Assembly (NCBI RefSeq): GCF_003286085.1
Contig: NW_020825346.1
Coordinates: 558,001 to 622,000, forward strand
Reading direction: 5' to 3'
DNA length: 64,000 nucleotides
From: Drosophila persimilis
Lineage: Eukaryota > Arthropoda > Insecta > Diptera > Drosophilidae
Shown: piece by piece, positions 12,408 through 21,695 of the stretch
Numbering within the stretch: position 1 is the first letter of the stretch
Layout: each line of letters starts with the position of its first letter
The notes under the pieces: generated by a model
Databases searched by the model: none
Told to the model about the DNA's origin: nothing
What the model saw: only the letters and a program-made list of their open reading frames with translations
Program-made: the position numbers and the translations under genes

Positions 12408-12755
12408 TGCGCAGCTGTCGTACCGGCAAACAGGTGCAGATGACCGAGGCGGAGGTGCGCGGCCTGTGTCTGAAGTCGCGCGAGATATTCTTGCAACAGC
12501 CCATACTGCTGGAGCTGGAGGCGCCGCTGATCATCTGCGGCGACATCCATGGCCAGTACACAGACCTGTTGAGGCTGTTCGAGTACGGCGGCTTCCCGCC
12601 GGCCGCCAATTATCTGTTCCTCGGCGACTATGTGGATCGGGGCAAGCAGTCGCTGGAGACCATCTGTCTGCTGTTGGCCTACAAGATCAAATATCCGGAG
12701 AATTTCTTCTTGCTGCGCGGCAATCATGAGTGTGCCAGTATTAACAGAATTTACG
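12408..12755 (+). CDS. flw: flw coding exon (second coding exon by homology)
   Basis: The acceptor is cattttgcag before 12408. It is preceded by a run of 17 or so A residues instead of a long pyrimidine tract. The donor is TTACG|gtaagt. The exon carries 2 + 115x3 + 1 bases and encodes [10 protein letters not shown] to NRIY, including GDIHG, GDYVDRG and GNHE. A GTG/ATG-like first codon is split across the junction, so translation does not start here. Confidence 0.95.
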
Positions 12756-14164
12756 GTAAGTTTGTGGAACGCATTGTTTTTTTTTTTTTTATAAAAGGGA
12801 TACAAATAGAGTGTGGATTGCAAGTGGAACCCGTGTGGATTGAATGTAGAAATACATATGAATGGTGTTTTTTAAACATATAAATGGGATGAAAATGGAG
12901 TGTGGATTCCAAGTGGAAAGCTTGTGGATTGCATGTGGAACATACATATGTATGGTATTTATTTTAATAAATAAATGGGATGAAAATGGAGTGTGGATTG
13001 CAAGTGGAACCAGTGTGGATTGCATGTAGAACATATGTGGATTGGGTGTGAAACATATGTACATACGGAATTTCAAGTGTGTTTTGTAAGCACAGCTTAT
13101 GTGGATCTCCCAACAATGTGGACTACAAGTGGATCGTATGTTGATTGTATTTGGGTTTCACATAGAACCTGTGTTTGCATGATTGTATAAACTGGATGTA
13201 CGTGGAACCCATGTGGATCTCGAGTGTACAAGCTGGCCTGCAAGTGGAATATACATATGTACGTGCTTCGAGTGTACATATGTATGTGTGTATGATTCGA
13301 TTGTATGTTTCAAGTAGAACCTGTGTGGATCATCATTTAGTAATATTTATAAGTATTTTTAGACAGTGCCCAGTGTGGATCTTATAAGACATTAACGCTC
13401 ATTAACGCTGTGTATTATCCCACCCCGTGCAGGCTTCTACGACGAGTGCAAGCGCCGGTACAATGTAAAACTCTGGAAGACCTTCACAGACTGCTTCAAC
13501 TGTTTGCCGGTGGCCGCCATCATCGATGAGAAGATATTCTGCTGCCACGGCGGCCTCAGTCCCGATCTGCAGGGCATGGAGCAAATCCGCCGCCTGATGC
13601 GGCCCACAGATGTGCCCGACACCGGGCTGCTGTGCGATCTACTGTGGAGTGATCCCGACAAGGATGTCCAGGGCTGGGGCGAGAACGATCGTGGCGTGAG
13701 CTTTACATTCGGTGTGGATGTGGTTTCCAAGTTCTTGAATCGGCACGAGCTCGACTTGATTTGTCGTGCGCATCAGGTGAGTGTCCGAGCCAGCCCCACC
13801 CCTCCCCCGCATACTGTTCCAAGTGATAATTATCCAAATCCGTGTGTTTCCAGGTCGTGGAGGATGGATACGAGTTCTTTGCACGTCGCCAGCTGGTCAC
13901 ACTATTCTCGGCGCCCAACTATTGCGGCGAATTCGATAATGCTGGCGGCATGATGACCGTGGACGATACGCTCATGTGCTCATTCCAGGTACGACACGAT
14001 TCAAGCAAGGGGAAATCGCATCTCTAATCGGTGTTCAAAACCATTTTCAGATATTGAAACCATCCGAGAAGAAGGCAAAGTATTTGTACAGTGGAATGAA
14101 CTCGTCGCGACCCACTACACCGCAGCGAAGCGCCCCAATGCTGGCGACCAATAAGAAGAAATAA
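12408..14164 (+). CDS. flw: Serine/threonine protein phosphatase PP1-beta catalytic subunit (flapwing), 5'-partial
   Basis: This is the catalytic subunit of PP1, a metal-dependent Ser/Thr phosphatase. In flies flapwing, with its targeting subunit, dephosphorylates non-muscle myosin light chain. Four exons join in phase: 12408-12755, 13433-13776, 13854-13988 and 14051-14164. Visible motifs in order are GDIHG and GDYVDRG (metal site), [16 protein letters not shown], and the [11 protein letters not shown] loop. Together they give 313 residues plus a stop. The tail ends MLATNKKK and keeps a Thr-Pro (PTTPQR), the position of the CDK site in PP1. The C-terminal sequence identifies the beta class and matches my memory of flapwing. 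The first exon enters with two bases of a split codon, so about 17 N-terminal residues are encoded elsewhere. One oddity: the usual PLKICGD reads PLIICGD here. Confidence 0.96.
12795..13386 (+). repeat. Nested tandem repeat filling flw intron 12756-13432
   Basis: Three ~90-bp units begin near 12797, 12886 and 12977 (shared core 'gggatgaaaatggagtgtgg' in two of them). Inside and beyond them a shorter motif, gtggatt followed by an aagtggaac-like block, recurs about every 20 bases until 13386. Units decay toward the 3' side. The repeat occupies nearly the whole intron. Confidence 0.85.
13433..13776 (+). CDS. flw: flw coding exon (central catalytic core)
   Basis: The acceptor is ccccgtgcag and the donor CATCAG|gtgagt. 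The entry codon GGC is completed across the intron, giving GFYDECKRR. The exon contains [16 protein letters not shown] and the RAHQ motif at its end. Confidence 0.95.
13854..13988 (+). CDS. flw: flw coding exon (C-terminal catalytic loop)
   Basis: The acceptor is gtgtttccag and the donor TTCCAG|gtacga. The 45 codons run from VVEDGYEFF to LMCSFQ. They include the [10 protein letters not shown] segment that carries the beta12-beta13 loop Tyr and Cys. Confidence 0.95.
14051..14164 (+). CDS. flw: flw terminal coding exon
   Basis: The acceptor is cattttcag|ATATTG. There are 37 codons, from [10 protein letters not shown] to ATNKKK, and then TAA at 14162-14164. The tail is specific to the flapwing type. 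Confidence 0.95.
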   Translation: MLKPSEKKAKYLYSGMNSSRPTTPQRSAPMLATNKKK

Positions 14165-16183
14165 TATATCCATCCGCTTCCATTTCCTTAAAGGTTCAAC
14201 AACAACAACAACAAAAACAACAAATACAAAGAAAACAAAACACTTTTATACATATACTATACATACATATATATATATATACTATATTCAAGATCGAAAA
14301 TGGCCGAGGCGAGGCGAAAGAGGAGACCAACAGAGTCGAAAGAGGACAAAGAAAATATTGTTAACATCTCTCTATGTGCATATGGATAAACGTATATGTT
14401 ATATACTGTATTTGTATTGTATCTATCGCTATATATATATATATATGTGTATTTTCATGTGTGAAAAACAAAACTAATTAAGTTGATTCCTGCATTTCAA
14501 AATTCTTTGTTGAATGGAAATTGTTACAGCCTCCATACGCCCCTCTCCCCCCCCCCCCCCCCACGAAAGTAAATCCCGAAAATTCAGATTAAAATATAAA
14601 TTAAAAAGTACAGCGACGTTAAGCAATGAATTTATATATAGGCATATTAATGTAAACTACATATATACGGTATACTTCTATATATACCACACACTTAACT
14701 ACAAAACAAACGAACGCGAATGCGAAATCGAAAGCGAAACTACAGCAGAATTGTATGTTAAATTCTATTCCCCCCCTCCCCCCCAACCAAGGCTAGCTTC
14801 AATTTGTGCCCCCCTTTCCCGTGTGCATTAAAAATTTGTCTAACAAAAGAAAAAGGAAAAAAAAAAAAAAAAAGAGTTACAAACAAAAATACAAACTACG
14901 AAAATAAAAGGAAGGATTGTCTACCACTTAAGCTTTAAACAGTTGCACTCTGTGTGCCAGTGTGCGTGTGTGTGCGTGTCTGTGTGTATTTAATTTATTG
15001 TTTACCTAGGAATACGAATAGATGATGTTCAATTGTGTTTTTTTTTTTTTCTTTACTTGTTTTGTCGTTGTTTGTCATTATTTAATTAATTTATTGCCCA
15101 AACTATACCGATAAACGAAGGAGAAGCAACTAAACCTTAAACAGAGATAATTCAATATTATAATTATATGTATACATATGTTTTGCGTTGTACTAGGCTT
15201 AAGTGACGCGAAAACTGTTAACTGCTAACCGGTTAATGGGCATTTAAGGACACTCGACTCGAGGCTTGTTTTCCCCATGAATCCATGAATCCATGAATAC
15301 AATACCTAGCGAAAATCCAACCTAACTTTAAATTTAACTTTAACCTTAGCTTCCCACACTAAAAAAATACAAAACAAAAAAAAAAAAACAAAAGTTGAAA
15401 GAAAAAACTACAAAAAAAAGGAGGAGAACAAATGAAAACGAATTTTGAAAGCATTGAAAAGCATTACTTCGAAGTACTTGAAACACCAATTTTTTGTGCA
15501 TCTTTTATTTATATGATAAAATTCGAAGAACTAGCAGATATATAGCAGATCGAAGGTGTATATGTACATGTGTATATATATATTTAAAATATATATATGT
15601 ACATATATAGGAGGGGAACGAAAGATAAAACTAATTTTTTCATCGTCGTAACTTATTAGATTGTAGTGCCTTTTTTGCCTCCCAAAACAACAACAACAAA
15701 CCAATAACAAAAATGTAAACTAACAAAAAATGGTTTATATATATACAGATCATAAATATATATATATATATATATACACATACATACATAGTATACATTT
15801 TATATGCAAGAGCGAGGAGACAGACAGATAGAGAGAGAGAGAGGGAGGGAGAGAGAGAGAGAGAGAATGAGTGAGTGAAGGAGCAGAAGGAGGGTGGGAG
15901 GGTCGAGAAAAGCTTGTGGAAAACAAGTCAATTAATTGCATTACAAATAAACCAATAAAAAACAAGAAGAAACAGTGAAACAATATCGTACTTCTCTCTC
16001 ATTTAAGCCTCTGTTTAGACCCTCTCTGATTTCGGATTTCGGCCAATTAGCAAAAACCCATTTCCCATAATCTGTTAAAGCTAAAGGAGCCGCAAATACA
16101 AATATTAATAAAAGAAGGTATACAAAATACTACAAATGGCAATGGCCATGCGATAACGAGGGAAGAAAAGAGATAGAAAGAGC

Positions 16184-16215
<32 letters not shown>

Positions 16216-16310
16216 CGAGAAAACGAAGAAATCGGATAAACAAATAAATATATTTATTATTAAAAATCAAATACAAATTAATAAAAACTTTATGTAAACA
16301 AAACAAAGCT
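14165..16310 (+). other. flw: flw 3' untranslated region with several poly(A) signals
   Basis: The region after the flw stop is A+T-rich, with many aaca, tata and poly(A) blocks. There are (AT)n near 15757-15776 and (GA)n near 15829-15866 and 16186-16216. AATAAA occurs at 15946-15951, 15954-15959, 16107-16112, 16243-16248 and 16280-16285, so more than one cleavage site is possible. The end near 16310 is an inference from the last signal. Confidence 0.6.
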
Positions 16311-16889
16311 GCACGTGTACCTATATTCAGCAGAGGAAACAGGTCACTAAAAAGAGGAATCTTAGCTCCTGAGATTCGGCAGAGAATTCATAATGTAGTT
16401 GTGCCTTCAGGACGGGCTCTGCTGTGGGCCCAGCACCGACGAAGCTTAAGGATTCTTTGGAGCCTAATCTGTGTACAAAATCCTCTCGTCTTTCGATAAG
16501 TCATACCTACACCTAATGAGATATTCCATTGTATTCAATCTGATGAAATCAAGCTGCAATGCGCGTCACGCACACGGCATGCATTTTGTTTTTTCATTCT
16601 TCGTCCCGAGGCCAGGGCGGAGGGGCCTACAACGCCACTAACGTCAGTGTCTGCGTTCGAGGGCTCCCTGCTGGAATTGCGGACTGTCATGGAGGTTATA
16701 TCATGCCCTAAACGGTGATTCAGCTATCACTAAGTCACCGCTTTAGAGAAATAGGAAATCATATTTCAGCCGCTTTCAATCTTGTAGAAAATACCCTTGA
16801 GAACTTTTACTTTTGTAAAGTTCATTCATTCATTCTTCATTCTTTGCCCACTAACTGCGTGTAGGATAGGTTTGGGATGAATGCTTTTA

Positions 16890-17008
16890 CAGGAAGAGGC
16901 TTAACCTCGGACTTACCTTGGAATTTAGTGAGTTACTCTCAGTGTGACTCTTCATTCTCAGTTTCCCTGTTTTAGGAGGAGGCTTGCCCTCCGACTTACC
17001 TCAGAATT
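16890..17008 (+). repeat. Imperfect 36-bp direct repeat, two copies 83 bases apart
   Basis: The blocks 'aggaagaggcttaacctcgg' and 'aggaggaggcttgccctccg' are each followed by an acttacct..gaattt stretch. They differ at a handful of positions. No function is visible. Confidence 0.7.
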
Positions 17009-17356
17009 TCGACCCTTGAACGGTTTCAATTCGATTGTAAAGTGTAGAGCGTATTGGGAGTGTATCCGAATAGTAATAACTTGGATTCTTATAGTGTTTA
17101 ACTTGCGGCTTACTGCCGATTTGGTTTCCGTTTCTCCGAGGCCGGTCCTCGGGTTGGGATTTAAGGATGATTTGAGGGATTGAGCACTGGCTGGGTTCCT
17201 TTGAAAGACTCTACAAGGCTTCTTGCCGTGATGCCACAGAATCGTGTTCGTTCCCCAATTCAGTGACAGAACCTACATGAACTTACAAAAGCTTTCCATG
17301 CCAGGAGAAGCTTGTAAGCTTAATAGTCGTGGAAAGCCCATCAGAAGCTTTGTTGC

Positions 17357-17665
17357 TTAAGCAATGTTTTCGGACATAAAGAAAGCTTTCTTCGGAGTCT
17401 GTAACTCTGTAACGCTGTTATCCTCTGTTGCCCCTTCCCCGCTGCCTTGGGGGTTGGTGGCTGGGACCCGGATCTCGGTTGACGCGGGGGGCTGTAGCTG
17501 TAGCTCCATGCTGATTGCCAGAAAGCCAAGCCGTGTTAGCCCGCTAGTTCGCTTAATGGTCAGCCAGATGATGGCCAGGGCCAAATACCATAGAACTCCC
17601 GCTGGGGTAAGGCACGCCCCTTGCGCCACACCAATCCACAGTAATCCACGGCAATTTCAAAGAGA
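17357..17665 (-). other. Unassigned open frame with a hydrophobic segment
   Basis: Reading the minus strand from after an in-frame TGA near 17670, the frame is open for about 100 codons to a stop at 17357. It includes a hydrophobic stretch (GVLWYLALAIIWLTI) followed by basic residues KR and a polar tail rich in Pro, Thr and Glu. That pattern would suit the end of a single-span membrane protein. There is no good ATG, no clear partner exon, and I recognise no family. It may be chance. Confidence 0.2.
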
Positions 17666-18015
17666 GAATGAAAACAAGCAGAGTTTCGGGCTAGATTGTA
17701 TGCTAAACATTTATTGTATTATGTTTTCGGATGTCCTAGTGCGGTCTGTCTGTCCCCAGATCCCCGGAGCCCACAAAAACCAGCCCTGTGCCCCCTCTTG
17801 TTGCGGTGGACCATCAATCAAGAGGCCCACACTCCTATCTGGCCCCAGAGCCTGGTGACAGAGCAACCCATCAAGAGAACAGCACCAAAAAAACGTGTGT
17901 CGGCAAGCTTCGCTTAGAGTCCAACTCGTACATTATAGAGTATGTATGTATGTATGTATCTATGCATGGATGTATGCTGTATTTTATCAAGACTTAGTTC
18001 TAAATAGCCATCTAG

Positions 18016-18092
18016 TAGGTAGGTAGGTAGGTAGGTAGGTAGGTAGGTAGGTAGGTAGGTAGGTAGGTAGGTAGGAAGGTAGGTAGGTAGGT
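18016..18092 (+). repeat. (GTAG)n tetranucleotide microsatellite
   Basis: About 19 units of GTAG with one substitution (gaag near 18075). Confidence 0.95.
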
Positions 18093-20037
18093 ATTCAATA
18101 TACATGTATAATAATATAGTTCTTTTTACTTTTGCCGTGTATATCTTTGTTTGTATATAGAGTATGCCCAAGTGTATGCGAAGTAGGATTTCCATCCTCA
18201 GTGTACTCATAGAAATGCATCACATATGTTTACTTGTATATAGATTTATAGTTGTTTTCGAAATCACACATTCACACACAAAAAAATGCACATCGATAAC
18301 GATGAACGACAATGAACGGCTATAGTATCGGTTATTGTATTACTATTTTGTATTCTTTATGTATTCCTTATTGTTCGAGTATTTGCCCCTAATCTATGTA
18401 CGAGTATAGCTTGTCTAATATGAGTATATATGTATGTGTGTATGTCGGTTGGCTCTCTAGCCAAATTGTTAATTGGAGTTTACTCCGTTAACTCCGTTAA
18501 CGCCCCAACTTGGCTAAATTCATAAATTCTGGCTTATTCAATGGATTTTGTGTCGCGTGTGTTCTGTGTTGCCCAATAACTCTCTAGACACTTACATATA
18601 TGTACTTGGATTTTGGATAAATTCATATGAATATGCATTTAAAATCGTTATTAATTTAGTTTCGTGTTTGGTTTTGTGCTTCATTGATGATGGTTCTGAC
18701 CAGGCCATATCCCAGACTACACACTCGTATATCAACCTCTGGAGAGACCTCTCCAAAGGACAAAAATATGAGGACTCAATCGGGCAAATTTGGTAAATGG
18801 CCTGCATCGAAGCATCGCGAGGCTTCAATAAACTTTCAAAAACTATAGCTATTGTAGACGTTTGTTCTGGGTCGTAGTACACCGAGATGGAGCTTCTCCG
18901 AAAATTCGTCCCTGTGATAAATCTTATTCTCGATTATGAATGTGGGCGGCCTCTGTCTCTATGCCTCGTCGACCTCCACGCGCTTTTATTTTTGGTTTTG
19001 TTTTCGGTTTGGTTTGGCTTTGCTTTGGTTTTGCCTGTGCTTGTGCTTGATTTGCAATTCCTAATTGAATTAATTAATTCATAGATTCAATTCAATACTG
19101 GTTGAGTTGGCCCGGGACCGGGACCTCTGCGGGTCTGGGGGGGGGGTCTTCAACCCGCACCGATATGCGATTGTTTCCATTGGCTGTACATATGTAGGTG
19201 TTGTGTGTGTTTTGTGTTTTGTAAATACGTTCTTCTGCTTGAAACCGCAACAAGATTTTCACATTTAGATTTTGGTATTTGTATCTCGTATTTCGTATTT
19301 AACGAGCACTAAATTGTATACAATTTTTTGTTTTGTTGGTTTCTTTGTATTGGTTATTTCGTAATTAGTTTTTCTTTGTTCTGTCGTTTTGTCGTACGTT
19401 TTGTAAATACACATAAAATAGTTGTAATATGGAATACAATATAGTACCTACATATGTATATGTGTATATTGTAGACATAGATTTCTATAGAATACTTATT
19501 TCTTGCTTGTATGCATGTATGTATCTGTGTGGGACTTGTATATTGTGGCTGTACTTGTAATTGTATTCTTGTATTCTTCTTGTATATTAGTATAAGTAGT
19601 TGTTGTAGTATTAGTTGCACATCAATCAGAGTTGTATATGATATTGTATTTCATTGAACTACACATTCACTTACGAGTCTAAAAAAACACACAGTACAGT
19701 ACCGTAAAGTACCGTACGGTATTAGTTAGTATTGGTTGATTAAGTTTATTTGGTTTGGCCACCAATTCTCTTCAATTTCCACTCGATACAGATGGTATTT
19801 ACGCCATGATTCTCTGATTAGATCCAAGCGATTTCAAATTTCATTTCAATTATGTATACCTCGTCAGCAATATCATAAATTCATTGCATTGCATTGTATT
19901 GGGATTAATATCAACTATCGAACATCCAATGATGTCCTCTTATACATACATATTAGCATACTATCTTATGACTATCCACGTTCCATCCACAGATGCTATT
20001 TCAACGCCAAGTTCGACTTTGCTTTCCACCTTCATCC

Positions 20038-20073
20038 TGCATTCTGCATTCTGCATTCTGCATTCTGCATTCT
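20038..20073 (+). repeat. 7-bp tandem repeat, unit CATTCTG
   Basis: Five units in register, in intergenic sequence. Confidence 0.9.
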
Positions 20074-20469
20074 ACACTCCGCATCCTTTATCCAGTTTCG
20101 ATTGAAATCCTAGTTCGAATCAAAAAAATTTCACCTGGTTTTCATTGTCTAAACACTGTAGGACCTCCATCATAACTAATATAAATACTCTGAAAACGAA
20201 TACCACTCCACTCCATTCCACTCGATCGATCCTCGAATCTTAGCAGCCTGGCAGCCTGGAATTCTCTGTGTGGTTTCTGCTCCTAATTCTACACCGACTA
20301 AAGTCTTTCAATCGCGTCTCTCAATCGTGGAAACCATATGTGGGTCTCCTTAATTTTATTTGATTAACATATTTCTCAACCTTTGAGCTGGGCGTTAGCC
20401 TGGGACTCTTCCGAGTCCTGGGCTCCTGAAACCGAAACTGAAACTTGTTTTGTTTTTTTCTTTTTTGTG

Positions 20470-20475
20470 TTTATT
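20470..20475 (-). other. Poly(A) signal AATAAA of the arrestin gene
   Basis: The minus strand reads ttcgAATAAAcac about 240 bases after the arrestin stop codon, followed by an A-rich stretch. It is the first canonical signal downstream of the stop. Confidence 0.6.
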
Positions 20476-20714
20476 CGAAATATAGTCAATAACTAATACT
20501 ACTTAGATTTGCACCCCCTGTCTACCCTTCACATCGTTCTCAGCCTTTCTTCTGCCCATTCGCTCTGGCCTCTGACCCTTGCTACTCCCCTACGCCTCAA
20601 CTGTTCATCCCCTGCTGCCCTCATACGCTAGTCCGCTCCCGTTCTGCCAATCCCCACCCCCCACCCCTATGGCTTTCTCTTGCGCTTGGCAAACATCTGG
20701 GACAACAATCAGAA

Positions 20715-21695
20715 TCAGACATCTGTGGACTTGGGCACGGCCCCAGTCTCGGCGCCAGGGGCCTGAGCCTGAGCCTGAGCCTGAGCCCGCTCCTGCTCGT
20801 CATCCGTCTGCTGTGATCTCTCCACCCGGATGGGCTCCTGCGACGGATGGATCTGGACAATGTGCTCCTCCTGGTCCTCGTGCGGCTCGGCCAAGTGCTC
20901 ATCGCTCTCCTCGAGATCCCTGGCCAGGGTCTCGCTGCGCTGCAGTCGCCGCTTGTGCGAGGCGGAAGATACCGGAATGTGTATGTGGAACTCGTCGTCC
21001 GCTGACTCGATGCGGTCGAGGTGACCTCCAGACGAGCTGGCGGCCGTGGCAGCGGCACTGGTGGACGGCCCGTCCGCGCTCTCGGCCCCCAATGGGGGAT
21101 CACGGCGGCCGGCACGCCGCCCGGCGGGTGCGTCGTGGAGCGCCAGCTTCTCCATCTCGATGCGTAGCTCGCCGAGGGTGGCCGATGCGAAGCCCGGGCG
21201 CCTGGTCTCATCCACGTGCACCAGTACGAAGGGGAGCTTTAACGACAGTTCGCCACCCATGCTGCTCAGAGTGAGCTTCACCTTAACGTAGTAAGACACA
21301 TAGATGGCGAAGATGTTCCGATCCTCCGTCGACGTGGTGGTGGCGTTTCCCTGCTGTGGCGGCATGTCGGCGCTGGGCATGGCCATGGCCGGACTGGGCA
21401 GGGATTGCCCGGCCTGCTGCACGTTCGGCACCACATAGTGGGGTGGACGTATGGCCGAGGCGGCTATCTCCCCAGTGATCTCGTCGGGCTCGGTGCTTCG
21501 CTGCAGAGAGTCCTCCAGCGCGATCCAGTTCTTGGTCTGGCCGCGCTGGGGCCGCAACACCACCACCGAATTGACCGTGGCACCCGGGCTTACGGTACGG
21601 TCCACCGGCGGCGAGATTTGCTCCGAGTCAGCCACAACATTCTTAAACTTCCCATTGTTGAACATACAGACGTCCACATGCTGAATGGCGCAGAC
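20715..21695 (-). CDS. CG32683: Arrestin exon 7: C-lobe and tail
   Basis: The acceptor is gagggacag before VCAIQHVDVCMFNNGKFK. The C-lobe continues to ELSLKLPFVLVHVDETRR. The tail is then about 145 residues: an RIEMEKLALHD segment, Ala/Ser-rich linker, an acidic stretch (EESDEHLAEPHEDQEEH) and a QERAQAQAQAQ repeat encoded by a 6-base repeat. It ends PKSTDV and TGA at 20715-20717. The last residues fit a class I PDZ-ligand pattern (T-x-V at the C-terminus). Confidence 0.93.
   Translation of the reverse strand, partial: VCAIQHVDVCMFNNGKFKNVVADSEQISPPVDRTVSPGATVNSVVVLRPQRGQTKNWIALEDSLQRSTEPDEITGEIAASAIRPPHYVVPNVQQAGQSLPSPAMAMPSADMPPQQGNATTTSTEDRNIFAIYVSYYVKVKLTLSSMGGELSLKLPFVLVHVDETRRPGFASATLGELRIEMEKLALHDAPAGRRAGRRDPPLGAESADGPSTSAAATAASSSGGHLDRIESADDEFHIHIPVSSASHKRRLQRSETLARDLEESDEHLAEPHEDQEEHIVQIHPSQEPIRVERSQQTDDEQERAQAQAQAQAPGAETGAVPKSTDV

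Larger units (their letters stand above)
16311..20450. other. Convergent intergenic region between flw and the arrestin gene
   Basis: No secure gene is seen. Contents include a 36-base near-repeat (16890-16925 and 16973-17008), a minus-strand open frame at 17357-17665 (listed separately), a (GTAG)n array, and T-rich or GTAT-rich spacer. Both neighbouring genes point into this stretch, so downstream UTR sequence could extend further than the nearest AATAAA. Confidence 0.6.

Noticed and set aside
20579..21274. 231-codon plus-strand frame over the arrestin tail
   Set aside because: Antisense shadow of arrestin exon 7, whose own frame is supported by homology.
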